Assembly (NCBI RefSeq): GCF_004357985.1
Contig: NZ_SMTF01000017.1
Span: 1 to 64,000, forward strand
Direction of reading: 5' to 3'
Length of the DNA: 64,000 nucleotides
Origin: Luteimonas aestuarii
GTDB taxonomy: Bacteria; Pseudomonadota; Gammaproteobacteria; Xanthomonadales; Xanthomonadaceae
The position numbers and the translations under genes are program-made. Positions 34,356 through 47,791 of the stretch are shown here, piece by piece. Numbering within the stretch: position 1 is the stretch's first letter; each line of letters begins with the position of its first letter. The notes beneath the pieces were generated by a model, which was not told the origin of the DNA, made no database searches, and saw only the letters and a list, made by a program, of their open reading frames with translations.

Positions 34356-35738
34356 ATGAAGTCACCGATCCCCGACTACCTGGCCGACGTACTGGACGCC
34401 GTGCGCGGCATCGAAGACGGTGCGCCCGCGGACTACATCGACGTGCTGGCCCGTGCCGACGTATCGCGGCTTGCCGTGGCGCTGGCCACCGTGGATGGCG
34501 AGGTCTACGCCGTCGGCGACCACGACGTGGAGTTCTCGATCCAGTCGATCTCCAAGCCCTTCGCCTACGCGCTTGCGATCGAGGACAACGGCCTGGACCG
34601 CGTGCTCGAACGCGTCGGCGTGGAGCCGTCCGGCAACGCCTTCAATGAACTTTCGCTGGAAGCCGGCAGCCATCGGCCGATGAATCCGATGATCAACGCC
34701 GGCGCGATCGCCACGCACGCGCTGGTCGCCACGCCCGGCGCCAGCCGCGAGGCCCGCATCACACGCTTCGTCGACGTGATGTCGCGCCTGGCGGGCCGCC
34801 CGCTGTCGGTGGACGAGGCCGTCTTTGATGCGGAACTGCGCGACGGCAACCGCAACATGGGGCTGGGCTACATGCTCAAGGCCGGCGGCATGCTCGACTG
34901 CGACCCCGGCGAGGCGGTGTCCGGCTACATCCGCCAGTGCTCGGTCAACGTCAACGTGCGCGACCTCGCGCTGATGGCGGCCACCCTGGCCAACGCCGGC
35001 CAGCAACCGCAGACCGGCGAGCCCATCTTCCCGGCCAGCAGCGTGCGCCAGGTGCTGTCGGTGATGACTTCCTGCGGCATGTACGACGCCGCCGGCGACT
35101 GGATCACCACCGTGGGCATCCCCGCCAAGAGCGGCGTGGCCGGCGGCATCATCGGCGCGCTGCCCGGCCAACTGGGGCTGGCGGTGTTCTCGCCGCGACT
35201 GGATGGCCATGGCAACAGCGTGCGCGGCGTCGCGGTCTGCGAACGGCTCTCGCGCGACATGGGCCTGCACATGATGGACGTGAGCCAGATCGGCCGCAGC
35301 CTGGTGCATGTGCTCGAAGCCACCCTCGGCGGCGGCGCACGCCAGGACGGCGAAGACGTGGTACCGATCTACGAGCTGCGCGGCGCGGTGCGCTTCGGCG
35401 GCGCCGAACTGCTGACCCGCCACCTCGCACGCGATTTCGGCACCAGTGAAGGACAGGACGATGGCATCGGCACCTACGCCGGGGCGCGCGCCGTGATCCT
35501 GTCGCTGCGCCACACCCACTCGCTGAGCGACGTGGCGCAACGCGTCCTGCGCGAGAACATCCGCCGGCTGCACGACGACGGCCGCGACGTGGTCGTGATC
35601 GACCCGTCCGGCGTGCTCGACCTCGCACCGATCGAAGCCGACAAGCGACCGGTCGCGGTGGACGACGACGAAGCCGCACGCCACCACGTCGGCGGCACGC
35701 ATTGCCGGCTGGTGTCGAGCCGCGAGCCGGCGGACTGA
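34356..35738 (+). CDS. glsA: glutaminase with C-terminal STAS-like domain
   Basis: A 460-residue protein. Residues about 1-305 are a beta-lactamase-fold glutaminase: VEFSIQSISKPFAYALAI with the catalytic Ser-x-x-Lys (SISK, about 61-64), NPMINAGAIAT and SGVAGGIIGALPGQLG. It hydrolyses L-glutamine to glutamate and ammonia in the cytosol. The rest (about 325-450, GAVRFGGAELLTRHLARDF, VILSLRHTHSLSDVAQRVL, VVVIDPSG) looks like a STAS-type domain, as in the longer form of the family. The ATG at 34356 begins the conserved IPDYL helix; an in-frame ATG ten codons upstream is possible. Confidence 0.9.
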   Translation: MKSPIPDYLADVLDAVRGIEDGAPADYIDVLARADVSRLAVALATVDGEVYAVGDHDVEFSIQSISKPFAYALAIEDNGLDRVLERVGVEPSGNAFNELSLEAGSHRPMNPMINAGAIATHALVATPGASREARITRFVDVMSRLAGRPLSVDEAVFDAELRDGNRNMGLGYMLKAGGMLDCDPGEAVSGYIRQCSVNVNVRDLALMAATLANAGQQPQTGEPIFPASSVRQVLSVMTSCGMYDAAGDWITTVGIPAKSGVAGGIIGALPGQLGLAVFSPRLDGHGNSVRGVAVCERLSRDMGLHMMDVSQIGRSLVHVLEATLGGGARQDGEDVVPIYELRGAVRFGGAELLTRHLARDFGTSEGQDDGIGTYAGARAVILSLRHTHSLSDVAQRVLRENIRRLHDDGRDVVVIDPSGVLDLAPIEADKRPVAVDDDEAARHHVGGTHCRLVSSREPAD

Positions 35739-36097
35739 AGGCTCGAGCTGCGAGTCCCGGGTTCGGTCGTCATGATCCAGCCCGTGGAACCTGGCCACTC
35801 TCGGGCACCTTTGATCATCGGATGCCGTGCGACGCGTGGGGGCAAGGCCGACCGCGTCCGCCACGAAACATCGCTACGGGCAGGCACCTTCGGTGCCGCA
35901 TGCGCAGCACCACGTACTCGACCACCCGGCGGCAGGGGACAACTGCACGGCGCTCGTCGTCAATACACCGGGTTCCGCTCTTCGCATCGCCGACCTGCGG
36001 AAGTCAACCTGGTCCCTTCTTCCAGTCGTTTCCACTTGACCCGGCCATTGCCGCACCGTCTACTCCGGCGTTCGAGGCGCCGCGCCGGGGGGGACGC
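35739..36097. other. 359-bp intergenic region
   Basis: Between glutaminase and the TPR protein. No repeat, hairpin with a T-run or plausible gene is seen; the longer frame running through it from 35702 is only the upstream extension of the TPR gene. Confidence 0.4.
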
Positions 36098-37618
36098 ATG
36101 AGGGGACAACCAGTGGTCGGATTTCGCATCACCGCGGCAATGATCGTGCTCCTGGCCGGAGCCGTGGGCAGCCTCGCGCGGGCCCATGCCCCGGAAGAGA
36201 CGTTCTATCGGCAGCAAGTCCTGGAGGCGTGGACCGCGGCGCAGGCGGAATCCTACGCACGCGCGGATTCCCGGTTCGAGGACGTGATCGCGGACGCGCG
36301 TTTCGATCAGTTGCCGGAGGACGAGCGCCGCCGCCTCCTGTCGGCCGCTGCATGGAGCGCGGCCCGGAATGCGCGCCTGCCCGTCGCGGCCGCCCGGTAT
36401 GCACGCGTTGTCGAACTGGATAGCGACGATCCCGACGACTGGTATCGCATGAGCCTGGTCGCCCTGGACCAGCAGGACCGCGACACGGCCGCACGCGCCA
36501 TGACCGTACTGATTGGCCGCTGGCCCGAGCTGCTGCCCAACCTGCGCCCGGACCTCCTGTACCCGCTCGCGCAGCTAGGCGACACCAGCACGGCCGAACG
36601 CGTGGCCTTCCAGCAGGCGCTGTTCGATGCCAACTGGAATGGTGGCAGCGCGGGCACGCCGAGCGGTGTCTGGTTCCAGCTGGCACGCAACCGCCTGACC
36701 CTAGGGGACGTGGATCGGGCGCGGATCGTCGCGCGCCGTATCACCGATCCGGAAACGCTGATCCAGATGCGCGCCGACCGACGCTTCGACGCGTTGCTCG
36801 ACCCGTCCAGCTGGCGTGCCAACGTGACCCAGGCCAACGCCCGCGAGATCGAGCGGATGCGACTGCTGGTGGCGGTCTATCCGGACCAGCTGGAGCCGAT
36901 CGTCTCGCTCGGCCACCAGCTCCTGCTCGGCGGACGGCACGCGGAGGTCATCGACCTGAGCGACGCGACCCTCGCGCGCATGGCCTCCGCACCACTGGAT
37001 GCCCCACTGTTCACCGACCCGGATCGTCAGGTCTGGCTGATGAACCACAAGTCCCTGGCCCTGCGCAGGACGGGCCGTATCGACGAAGCCGTCGCCGAGC
37101 TGCATCGCGCCAGCCGCCTGGGCGAGGATGGCCTTCCGAATGTCAGCCAGGCACTCAACCTGGGCAACCTCGAGTGCGACCGCGGCCGCCCCGACGCGGC
37201 ACTCGCCGCGGCCGAGAGCGCCGGCGAGGAGAACATCAGCGCCTACGGCCGGGCTGTCCGGGCGTCCATCCGCCATTGCGCCGCGCTCCAGCTCGGCGAC
37301 CGAGCCGGGGCCATCGCAGCGCTGGACGAACTGTCCGGGCTCGTCGACGACGCGCCGATCAGGTACCTGGAAGCGCTGGTCTGGGACGGGCAGCCGGATC
37401 GTGCGACAGCCCTGATGCACGACCTGCTGCTGTCCGAAAGGCAACGAACGCAGGTACTGGAATGGGCGCAGGACTGCCGGCTCCCGGAACCGCTACCCAT
37501 CCAGGTCCGCGAACGCGCATACAAGCAGGCCTTCCTGGCCCGCCCCGACGTGCTGGCTGCCATCAATGCGGTCGGGCGGATCGAAAGCTACGATCTTTAT
37601 TGCCACGTCAACGGGTGA
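36098..37618 (+). CDS. exported TPR-repeat protein
   Basis: A 506-residue protein: signal peptide about 1-30 (MRGQPVVGFRITAAM to ARAHA), then helical repeats throughout, with TPR-like pairs such as ARNARLPVAAARYARVVELD (about 85-105), GRIDEAVAELHRASRLGED and GRPDAALAAAESAGEEN in the C-terminal half. It is probably a periplasmic scaffold for protein binding. GGGGGGAC just before the ATG is a plausible ribosome-binding site. No conserved partner is adjacent, so the role is unknown. Confidence 0.7.
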   Translation: MRGQPVVGFRITAAMIVLLAGAVGSLARAHAPEETFYRQQVLEAWTAAQAESYARADSRFEDVIADARFDQLPEDERRRLLSAAAWSAARNARLPVAAARYARVVELDSDDPDDWYRMSLVALDQQDRDTAARAMTVLIGRWPELLPNLRPDLLYPLAQLGDTSTAERVAFQQALFDANWNGGSAGTPSGVWFQLARNRLTLGDVDRARIVARRITDPETLIQMRADRRFDALLDPSSWRANVTQANAREIERMRLLVAVYPDQLEPIVSLGHQLLLGGRHAEVIDLSDATLARMASAPLDAPLFTDPDRQVWLMNHKSLALRRTGRIDEAVAELHRASRLGEDGLPNVSQALNLGNLECDRGRPDAALAAAESAGEENISAYGRAVRASIRHCAALQLGDRAGAIAALDELSGLVDDAPIRYLEALVWDGQPDRATALMHDLLLSERQRTQVLEWAQDCRLPEPLPIQVRERAYKQAFLARPDVLAAINAVGRIESYDLYCHVNG

Positions 37619-37784
37619 GGTGCTGTCTTTCAGCGTACCTCGCCAGCGTTGGTCGGCGCCTCCCGGCCCGATACCCTGGCACCAGTAGCCGCCACGGGTG
37701 ACGACAAGTGGCGACAGGCGAAGACTGCTCTCGCGTGGAGGTGGCAGCAGAGGGCGATACGGCCGGAAAATGAACCTGACCTTT
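37619..37784. other. intergenic region before the hicB remnant
   Basis: 166 bases. It ends with GGAAAATGAACCTGACCTTT (37764-37783), a sequence related to those at 26275 and 28821, lying exactly where the hicB reading frame is cut off. Confidence 0.4.
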
Positions 37785-37862
37785 TTACCCCCAGCCCGGC
37801 AGGTCCGGCACGTAAGCTGCATAGTTGGACTGCGCCGTTTCAATGACCACCGCGTAGCGCAG
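37785..37862 (-). pseudogene. hicB: hicB antitoxin remnant (first 25 codons)
   Basis: Reads LRYAVVIETAQSNYAAYVPDLPGWG-stop. This is the N-terminal beta-hairpin of HicB antitoxins (usually MRYAVVIE...YVPDLPGC, then about 50 more residues and a DNA-binding part). Here the usual start is CTG, although AGGAGA lies seven bases upstream, and the frame stops where the GGAAAATGAACCTGACC sequence begins. A functional antitoxin cannot be made. Confidence 0.75.
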
Positions 37863-37866
37863 GCGG

Positions 37867-38070
37867 TTATCTCCTGAGGCCGGTTTGCTTGAAGACGCAG
37901 TTGAGCGTACCGGGCGGCACATCATCACCCGGCTTGCCCGGGACAGTCGCCGGGCCGGGTTTGACTGGATGCCTGGACTGGCGGTGGCTGCCACCTTGGG
38001 CGACTTCGCTCCAGCCGTCGCGTTTGCGCAGGTCGCGGATGTCGCGGATGTCGCGGATCTTCGGTGGCAT
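37867..38070 (-). CDS. hicA: HicA-type toxin (mRNA interferase), probably orphaned
   Basis: A 67-residue protein of the HicA/YcfA family: DGWSEVAQGGSHRQSRHP with the catalytic-type histidine in GSH, then ATVPGKPGDDVPPGTLNCVFKQTGL (shown by its parts). HicA is a double-stranded-RNA-binding-fold ribonuclease that cleaves mRNA and is normally held by HicB. The start at 38070 has AAGGA seven bases upstream. The N-terminus contains IRDIRDIRD, made by a 9-bp tandem repeat (38031-38058 region), which is not typical. As hicB is broken, HicA is presumably inactive, silent or controlled by another antitoxin. Confidence 0.8.
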   Translation of the reverse strand: MPPKIRDIRDIRDLRKRDGWSEVAQGGSHRQSRHPVKPGPATVPGKPGDDVPPGTLNCVFKQTGLRR

Positions 38071-38104
38071 ATCGCATCCTTGCGATTCGGGGCTTCCTGG
38101 GGAT

Positions 38105-38157
38105 TCAGGAGCGCCCCCCCCGGCCCTCCCCCGCAAGCGGAGGAGGGGGTAGAGCGT
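38105..38157 (-). repeat. intergenic palindromic repeat, copy 2, aceE terminator region
   Basis: Read on the minus strand, CCCCCTCCTCCGC-ttgc-GGGGGAGG then GGCCGGGGGGGGCGCTCCTG: the same layout as the repeat at 8521-8573. It starts four bases after the aceE stop and may also act as its transcription terminator, although no T-run follows. Confidence 0.5.
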
Positions 38158-38160
38158 TCT

Positions 38161-40851
<2,691 letters not shown>

Positions 40852-41294
40852 CGATTCACTCCGCCGCAGCCCGCCGGCCGCGCTGTTGTCATGGGATTTA
40901 GAGCACCGATTCTAACAGGGGCCGGCTGCGCGGATCGTTGCGGTTTCAGCTGCAAGTGGTTGTCCCTGCGGACAAAACATCCCGCGGAAAGGATTGGCTG
41001 GAAGCGCCGTCGGAGGCGTGGCAGGCCGCACCGGTGGTCCTGCACGGAGAACACGCGGGCCATCTCGCGCGCGTCCTTCGCGCCGCGTGCACAGGGCCGC
41101 CCCATCATGGCGCCCGCATGCCTCGCCCCGCAGCGACCGATTGCCAGCCCGCCCTTCGCTCGGCGATCATCGCCTGCCTGGGGAATGGGGAATCGCGTGC
41201 AGCCAACGGAGTTCCGGGTCTCCCGGGACGTCCTGGCGCGGGGTGGCGCCTCGTGCCTTGGCACCCTTCCCCGCCCGCCACCAGATCCTGAACC
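40852..41294. other. 443-bp divergent intergenic region
   Basis: Between aceE (minus) and a histidine kinase gene (plus). It contains the -10-like box described next; the rest is without clear repeats or reading frames. Confidence 0.4.
40909..40915 (-). promoter_or_regulatory. probable -10 box for aceE
   Basis: TTAGAAT on the minus strand, about 58 bases before the aceE ATG. The same heptamer precedes rsgA (56993-56999), which supports promoter function. No clear -35 box. Confidence 0.35.
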
Positions 41295-43103
41295 TTGACC
41301 ACACCTGCCCCAGCCCCCGGCCCGCTTTCGCAATGGCGCATCTATGCGCTGGCGACGGTTGTCGTGCTGATCGTGGTGGTGCCGTTCCTGCTGCTGCGGC
41401 AGGCCACGGACAGTTCCGAAGCGGCCTGGCGCTCGGTGATCCATACCACCCAGGTGGAGTCGACGGTGTTCGAGCTGGCCGGGTCGGTGCGTTCGTTGGA
41501 AAGTGCGGCGCTGTCGCTGGCGGCAGGCGTGGACAACGACGCGCTGCGCGAGCGGATCGACGTGAGTCGCGAACGCATCATGCCCGCGCTGGCGCGGCTG
41601 CAGGCGCTCACTCGCGACAACCCGGAGCAGCAGGTGCGCATCGGTACGCTGCAGGCCAGCGTGGTGCGGCGCATGGAATACGCCGAAAGCGTCATCGACT
41701 CGGGCGAGGATGCCACCGCCGCCGACATCGACGGGCTGGTGGCGCGCTACCCGATCCACCACCTGATCCGCGAGATCCTCGACCACGAACGCGAACTGCT
41801 GGCCACGCGCCAGGACGAGTCGCGCCGCGCCGACCGGCAGGGCGACTTCGCGCTGTGGGCGTCGATGCTGGGGCAGTTGCTGCTGCTCGGCGGCGTGGCC
41901 TGGTTCGGCTCGCGCCAGCTGATGCGCCGGCAGCGCGCGGAAAGCGATGCCGCACGCGCCAGCGCACGCGCCGGCGTGGTGCTGGACACGGTGCGCGAGC
42001 CGATCGTACTGGCCGACAGGGACCTGCGCGTGGTGATGCACAACGCCGCGTTCGCGGAGCTGTACGGCGTGGACGGCACTGCGAACGGCGAGCCACTGGC
42101 GGAAATCGGTGGCGGCGCCTGGCACGACGAGCCGACCCTGCGCCGGTTGCGCGACGTGCTCTCGCGCGGCCGCGAGTTGTGGGACCACGAACAGGGCCAG
42201 CACACCGCCGACGGCATCCAGCGCACCATGCTGATCAATGCGCGACCGATGCCGTTGCCCGACAGCGACGACGACGTCGTGCTGATCACCGCGAGCGACG
42301 TCAGCCTGGCCAAGGCCAACGAACGCCAGATCAGCGAGCTCAACCGCCAGCTGGAAGGCAAGGTGGAGCAGGTGTCCGACGTGAACCGCGAGCTGGAGGC
42401 CTTCAGCTACTCGGTGTCGCACGACCTGCGTGCGCCGCTGCGCCACATCGCAGGCTTCGGCGACAAGCTCGGCCGCCACTTGGGCGAATCGCTGGACGAC
42501 AAGGGCCGCCACTACCTCGAAGTGATGGTGTCGTCGGCGCGGCGCATGTCCGCCCTGATCGACGACCTGCTGGTGTACTCGCGGCTGGGCCGCAGCGCGA
42601 TGCGCACGCAGCTGGTGGACATGCAGTCGCTGGCGTCGGAAACGCGCGCGATGCTGGACGCCAACAGCGCCAGCGACCACCCCGACCACCGCATCGAATG
42701 GCGCATCGCGCCGCTGCCGGTGGTGGCGGGCGACGAGAACATGCTGCGCCAGGTGTGGCTGAACCTGCTGGGCAACGCGGTGAAATACAGCCAGGCCAGC
42801 GAACCCGCCAGGATCGAGGTGGCGTGCTCGCGCGATGCCGACGGCGCGCACCACTTCCAGGTGCGCGACAACGGCGCCGGCTTCGACATGCAGTACGCCG
42901 GCAAGCTGTTCGGCGTATTCCAGCGGCTGCACAGCGCCAACGAGTTCCCCGGCACCGGGATCGGACTTGCCAGCGTGCGCCGCGTGCTGTCGCGCCACGG
43001 CGGCCGCATCTGGGCCGAGGCCGAGCCCGGCGCCGGCGCCACCTTCCATTTCACCCTTCCCGCCACGGGCGACGCGCCCAATTCCAACGAGACCCCGAGA
43101 TGA
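41295..43103 (+). CDS. sensor histidine kinase with CHASE3-like domain and PAS
   Basis: A 602-residue inner-membrane kinase: helix 1 about 16-35, a periplasmic helical CHASE3-like domain (about 38-190), helix 2 about 195-215, a PAS-type domain (about 225-345), then HisKA with SVSHDLRAPLRH (His about 375) and a HATPase_c domain ending in GTGIGLASVRRVL and GGRIWAEAEPGAGATF. The kinase core is of the bacteriophytochrome-like type. It has no other start than TTG at 41295. Its stop overlaps the ATG of the next gene (ATGA), a single-domain receiver, which is probably its direct phosphorylation target. Confidence 0.85.
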   Translation: MTTPAPAPGPLSQWRIYALATVVVLIVVVPFLLLRQATDSSEAAWRSVIHTTQVESTVFELAGSVRSLESAALSLAAGVDNDALRERIDVSRERIMPALARLQALTRDNPEQQVRIGTLQASVVRRMEYAESVIDSGEDATAADIDGLVARYPIHHLIREILDHERELLATRQDESRRADRQGDFALWASMLGQLLLLGGVAWFGSRQLMRRQRAESDAARASARAGVVLDTVREPIVLADRDLRVVMHNAAFAELYGVDGTANGEPLAEIGGGAWHDEPTLRRLRDVLSRGRELWDHEQGQHTADGIQRTMLINARPMPLPDSDDDVVLITASDVSLAKANERQISELNRQLEGKVEQVSDVNRELEAFSYSVSHDLRAPLRHIAGFGDKLGRHLGESLDDKGRHYLEVMVSSARRMSALIDDLLVYSRLGRSAMRTQLVDMQSLASETRAMLDANSASDHPDHRIEWRIAPLPVVAGDENMLRQVWLNLLGNAVKYSQASEPARIEVACSRDADGAHHFQVRDNGAGFDMQYAGKLFGVFQRLHSANEFPGTGIGLASVRRVLSRHGGRIWAEAEPGAGATFHFTLPATGDAPNSNETPR

Positions 43104-43540
43104 CCGACCTGCGCACCATCCTGTTGGCCGAAGACAGCCCGCATGACGCCGAAATGGCGATCGATGCCCTGCGTGAAGCGCACCTGGCCAACCCCATCGT
43201 GCACGTCGAGGATGGCGTGGACGCGCTGGATTACCTGCTGCGCCGGGGCAAGTGGGCCGACCGCGGCGAAGGCGAGCCCGCCGTGCTGCTGCTCGACATC
43301 AAGATGCCGCGCATGGACGGGCTGGAGGTGTTGACCGAGCTGCGCAAGGAGCCGCGCTTCAAGGGGTTGCCGATCGTGATCCTGTCCTCGTCGCGCGAGG
43401 AAAGCGACCTGGCGCGCAGCTGGGACCTGGGCGTGAACGCCTACGTGGTCAAGCCGGTGGACGTGGACCAGTTCTTCGATGCGGTGCGCACGCTGGGCCG
43501 CTTCTGGGCGGTACTCAACGAGCCGCCGAAGAAGGACTGA
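43100..43540 (+). CDS. Rcp1-type response regulator, receiver domain only
   Basis: A 146-residue receiver without an output domain. Acidic pocket in LLAEDSPHDAEM (residues 8-19), phospho-accepting Asp about 66 in LLLDIKMPRMDG, the switch Ser/Thr in ILSSSREESD and Lys in YVVKPVDVDQF. The length and the RGKWADRGEGEPAV insert match Rcp1-like regulators that pair with phytochrome-type kinases. It overlaps the kinase gene by four bases, so the two should be co-translated. Output is likely by protein binding or phosphotransfer. Confidence 0.9.
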   Translation: MTDLRTILLAEDSPHDAEMAIDALREAHLANPIVHVEDGVDALDYLLRRGKWADRGEGEPAVLLLDIKMPRMDGLEVLTELRKEPRFKGLPIVILSSSREESDLARSWDLGVNAYVVKPVDVDQFFDAVRTLGRFWAVLNEPPKKD

Positions 43541-43543
43541 CGC

Positions 43544-43942
43544 GTGGCGCAGAGATCGACCCGGGCGGTGCAGGCACGGGCCCCTTGGCGTGTGCTGATC
43601 GTCGACGATTCGCGCGACGACGCCGAACTCGCGGAAATCGCGCTGCGCGATGCAGGCCTGGCGGTCGCGTGCCAACGCGTCCATGCGGCACCGACGCTGC
43701 AGGACGCGCTGGCTGCCTTCGAACCGCAGGTGGTGCTGTCGGACGTCAACATCCCCGGCTTCTCCGGCGCCGAGGCGCTGGCGATCGTGCGCGCGCACGA
43801 CCCGTCGCTGCCCTTCGTGTTCATGACCGGCTCGCTCTATGCGCCGGGTTCGGAACCGCCCCCGGCCGATGCATTGGTGATGAAGGACGACATGGGGATG
43901 CTGCCGGGGTTGCTGCGCAGGCTGTTGGGCACGACCGGCTGA
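43544..43942 (+). CDS. single-domain response regulator
   Basis: A 132-residue receiver starting at GTG three bases after the stop of the previous gene. Acidic residues in IVDDSRDDAEL, Asp67 in LSDVNIPGFSG, Thr in FVFMTG and Lys in VMKDD are all present; the loop between the last two strands is shortened (SLYAPGSEPPPADA), so its surface differs from standard receivers. It is the third gene of the kinase-receiver operon and may act as a phosphate sink or second output. Confidence 0.8.
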   Translation: MAQRSTRAVQARAPWRVLIVDDSRDDAELAEIALRDAGLAVACQRVHAAPTLQDALAAFEPQVVLSDVNIPGFSGAEALAIVRAHDPSLPFVFMTGSLYAPGSEPPPADALVMKDDMGMLPGLLRRLLGTTG

Positions 43943-43965
43943 AGCGGCGGGAACGGGGCCGCTTC
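43941..43965 (+). terminator. possible terminator hairpin after the receiver operon
   Basis: GAAGCGGC/GCCGCTTC, eight perfect pairs with a nine-base loop, starting at the stop codon. No T-run follows, so it is only a candidate. Confidence 0.3.
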
Positions 43966-44035
43966 CACGCACTGCAGGTCCTGTCGCCCCCGCACCACGC
44001 TCGGCGCGGGGGAGCGGGAGCCCGGGAGCCCGGGA

Positions 44036-46363
<2,328 letters not shown>

Positions 46364-46476
46364 CGTGTCAGGGCCGCTGGTGGAGCATGGATTCTAGCCG
46401 GTCCAGGCAACCGGGACCGGAGGCAGGGTTGTCGCGGCGCACCAAGCGCGTGGCGCGGAATGGGGTGCGGCGTGGC

Positions 46477-47778
46477 TCAACGCTGCACGAAGGTGCAATC
46501 GCCCGCTGCACCACCATGCGCGCGACAGGCGTCGTGCAGACGCGCGGCATCCGGGGGTCCGCCACCATCCAGCCACGCCTCCAGCGCCGCGACTACCGCG
46601 AGGTAGGTGGTGTCGCGCAGGCGGCTGTGGTCGCTCTCGTCGGTGCCGAACTGGGCGAGCAGGTGCTGGTTGCCGGCGGCGCGCACGGTGTCGGCATACG
46701 CGAGTTGCGCGTCCGCCGACACCACCGCGTCGCCGAGCGCGTGCACGGTCAGCATCGGCAGCACGATGTGCCCGGACAGGTCGGCGTCGTAAGCCAGGCG
46801 CGCGACCGCTGCGGGATCGGCGTCGAATCGTTCGACCGCGGCATTCAGGGCGTCGTCGTCACGCGACCCGCGATAGACCGTGGCACGGTTGTCGAAGGGA
46901 TTGCCGCCACGCAGGTGGCGCTGCACCAGGTCGCGGAAGTGGAACGTGGCCCACGCCAGGTGCGCGACGAGGTGCGGTTCGGCGATGCCGCTCACCGCGA
47001 CCAGGTCGGCCAGCCGCGCGGCCTGTTCGCGGGTGCGGCGCGCAGGTGGACGGTCGATGCCGGTGCACGCATCCACGCGCTTGCGCAACGCGTCGCGCGT
47101 CATGCGCACGTCGGCCGGCAGGCCCTGCCACAGCGGGTACGAAGCCTCGCCCGGCGCCGGATGGTTGTTGCAGATGGCCTGGTACACCGCACGCAGGTCG
47201 GCACGAAAGCCGTAGGCGCGCGTGCCGCCGGTCAACAGGCCGTTGGTGGTGAACACGCCGTCGAAGACAGGCTCGCCCTCCATGTCCAGCGCATGCAGTT
47301 CCGCGGCCTTGGCGGCGACGTTGCCGCCCCAGGACTGGCCGTGCAGCAGGGTGCGTTGCGGTCGGCCCCAGCGCGCCCAGAACGCGGCGCGGCTGTTGTC
47401 GACGTCCTCGGCGGCCACGCGCACGCCATAGCCGCCGCGGCGATAGGTGCTGCCGACCCAGGCATAGCCGGCCTGCACGAGGACGGCGTACCGCGCCAGG
47501 TCCTCCTGCGGATCGTCGCGCCCCGGCCCGCCCAGGCGCGGGCCGCCATGCGCGTGCACGACCAGCCGACGGTTCCATTCGCGCGGCATCGCCACCAGCA
47601 GCCAGGCGCCGTTGCCGTCGCGGCCGACGTGGCAGTCGGCCACGCCGGACAGCGGCGCGGGGCAGCCGGCGGGCTCGAACGCCACTTCCGCCATGTCCGC
47701 ACGCGCGGGCGCGGCGGCCAGCGCCACCACCCCCGCCAGCAGGGCCGCGCCCACGGCCCGGGTCACGCACGACGGCAT
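46477..47778 (-). CDS. secreted alpha/beta hydrolase
   Basis: A 433-residue exported protein: signal peptide 1-27 (ending ARA), then an alpha/beta hydrolase. VVHAHGGPRLGGPG holds the oxyanion strand, HGQSWGGN (about 146-153) the nucleophilic serine, and VHALGDAVVSADAQ with a late ESDHSRL the acid and histidine; the fold has a long lid insertion between. Three cysteine pairs (CPAPL-CHV, CNNH-CTG, final CRAHGGAAGDC) suggest disulfides. Substrate unknown (peptidase or esterase). GGGAGG six bases before the ATG fixes the start. The downstream-facing TonB receptor gene ends 14 bases upstream on the same strand, so they may be one operon. Confidence 0.8.
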   Translation of the reverse strand: MPSCVTRAVGAALLAGVVALAAAPARADMAEVAFEPAGCPAPLSGVADCHVGRDGNGAWLLVAMPREWNRRLVVHAHGGPRLGGPGRDDPQEDLARYAVLVQAGYAWVGSTYRRGGYGVRVAAEDVDNSRAAFWARWGRPQRTLLHGQSWGGNVAAKAAELHALDMEGEPVFDGVFTTNGLLTGGTRAYGFRADLRAVYQAICNNHPAPGEASYPLWQGLPADVRMTRDALRKRVDACTGIDRPPARRTREQAARLADLVAVSGIAEPHLVAHLAWATFHFRDLVQRHLRGGNPFDNRATVYRGSRDDDALNAAVERFDADPAAVARLAYDADLSGHIVLPMLTVHALGDAVVSADAQLAYADTVRAAGNQHLLAQFGTDESDHSRLRDTTYLAVVAALEAWLDGGGPPDAARLHDACRAHGGAAGDCTFVQR

Positions 47779-47791
47779 GCCGGCCTCCCGA

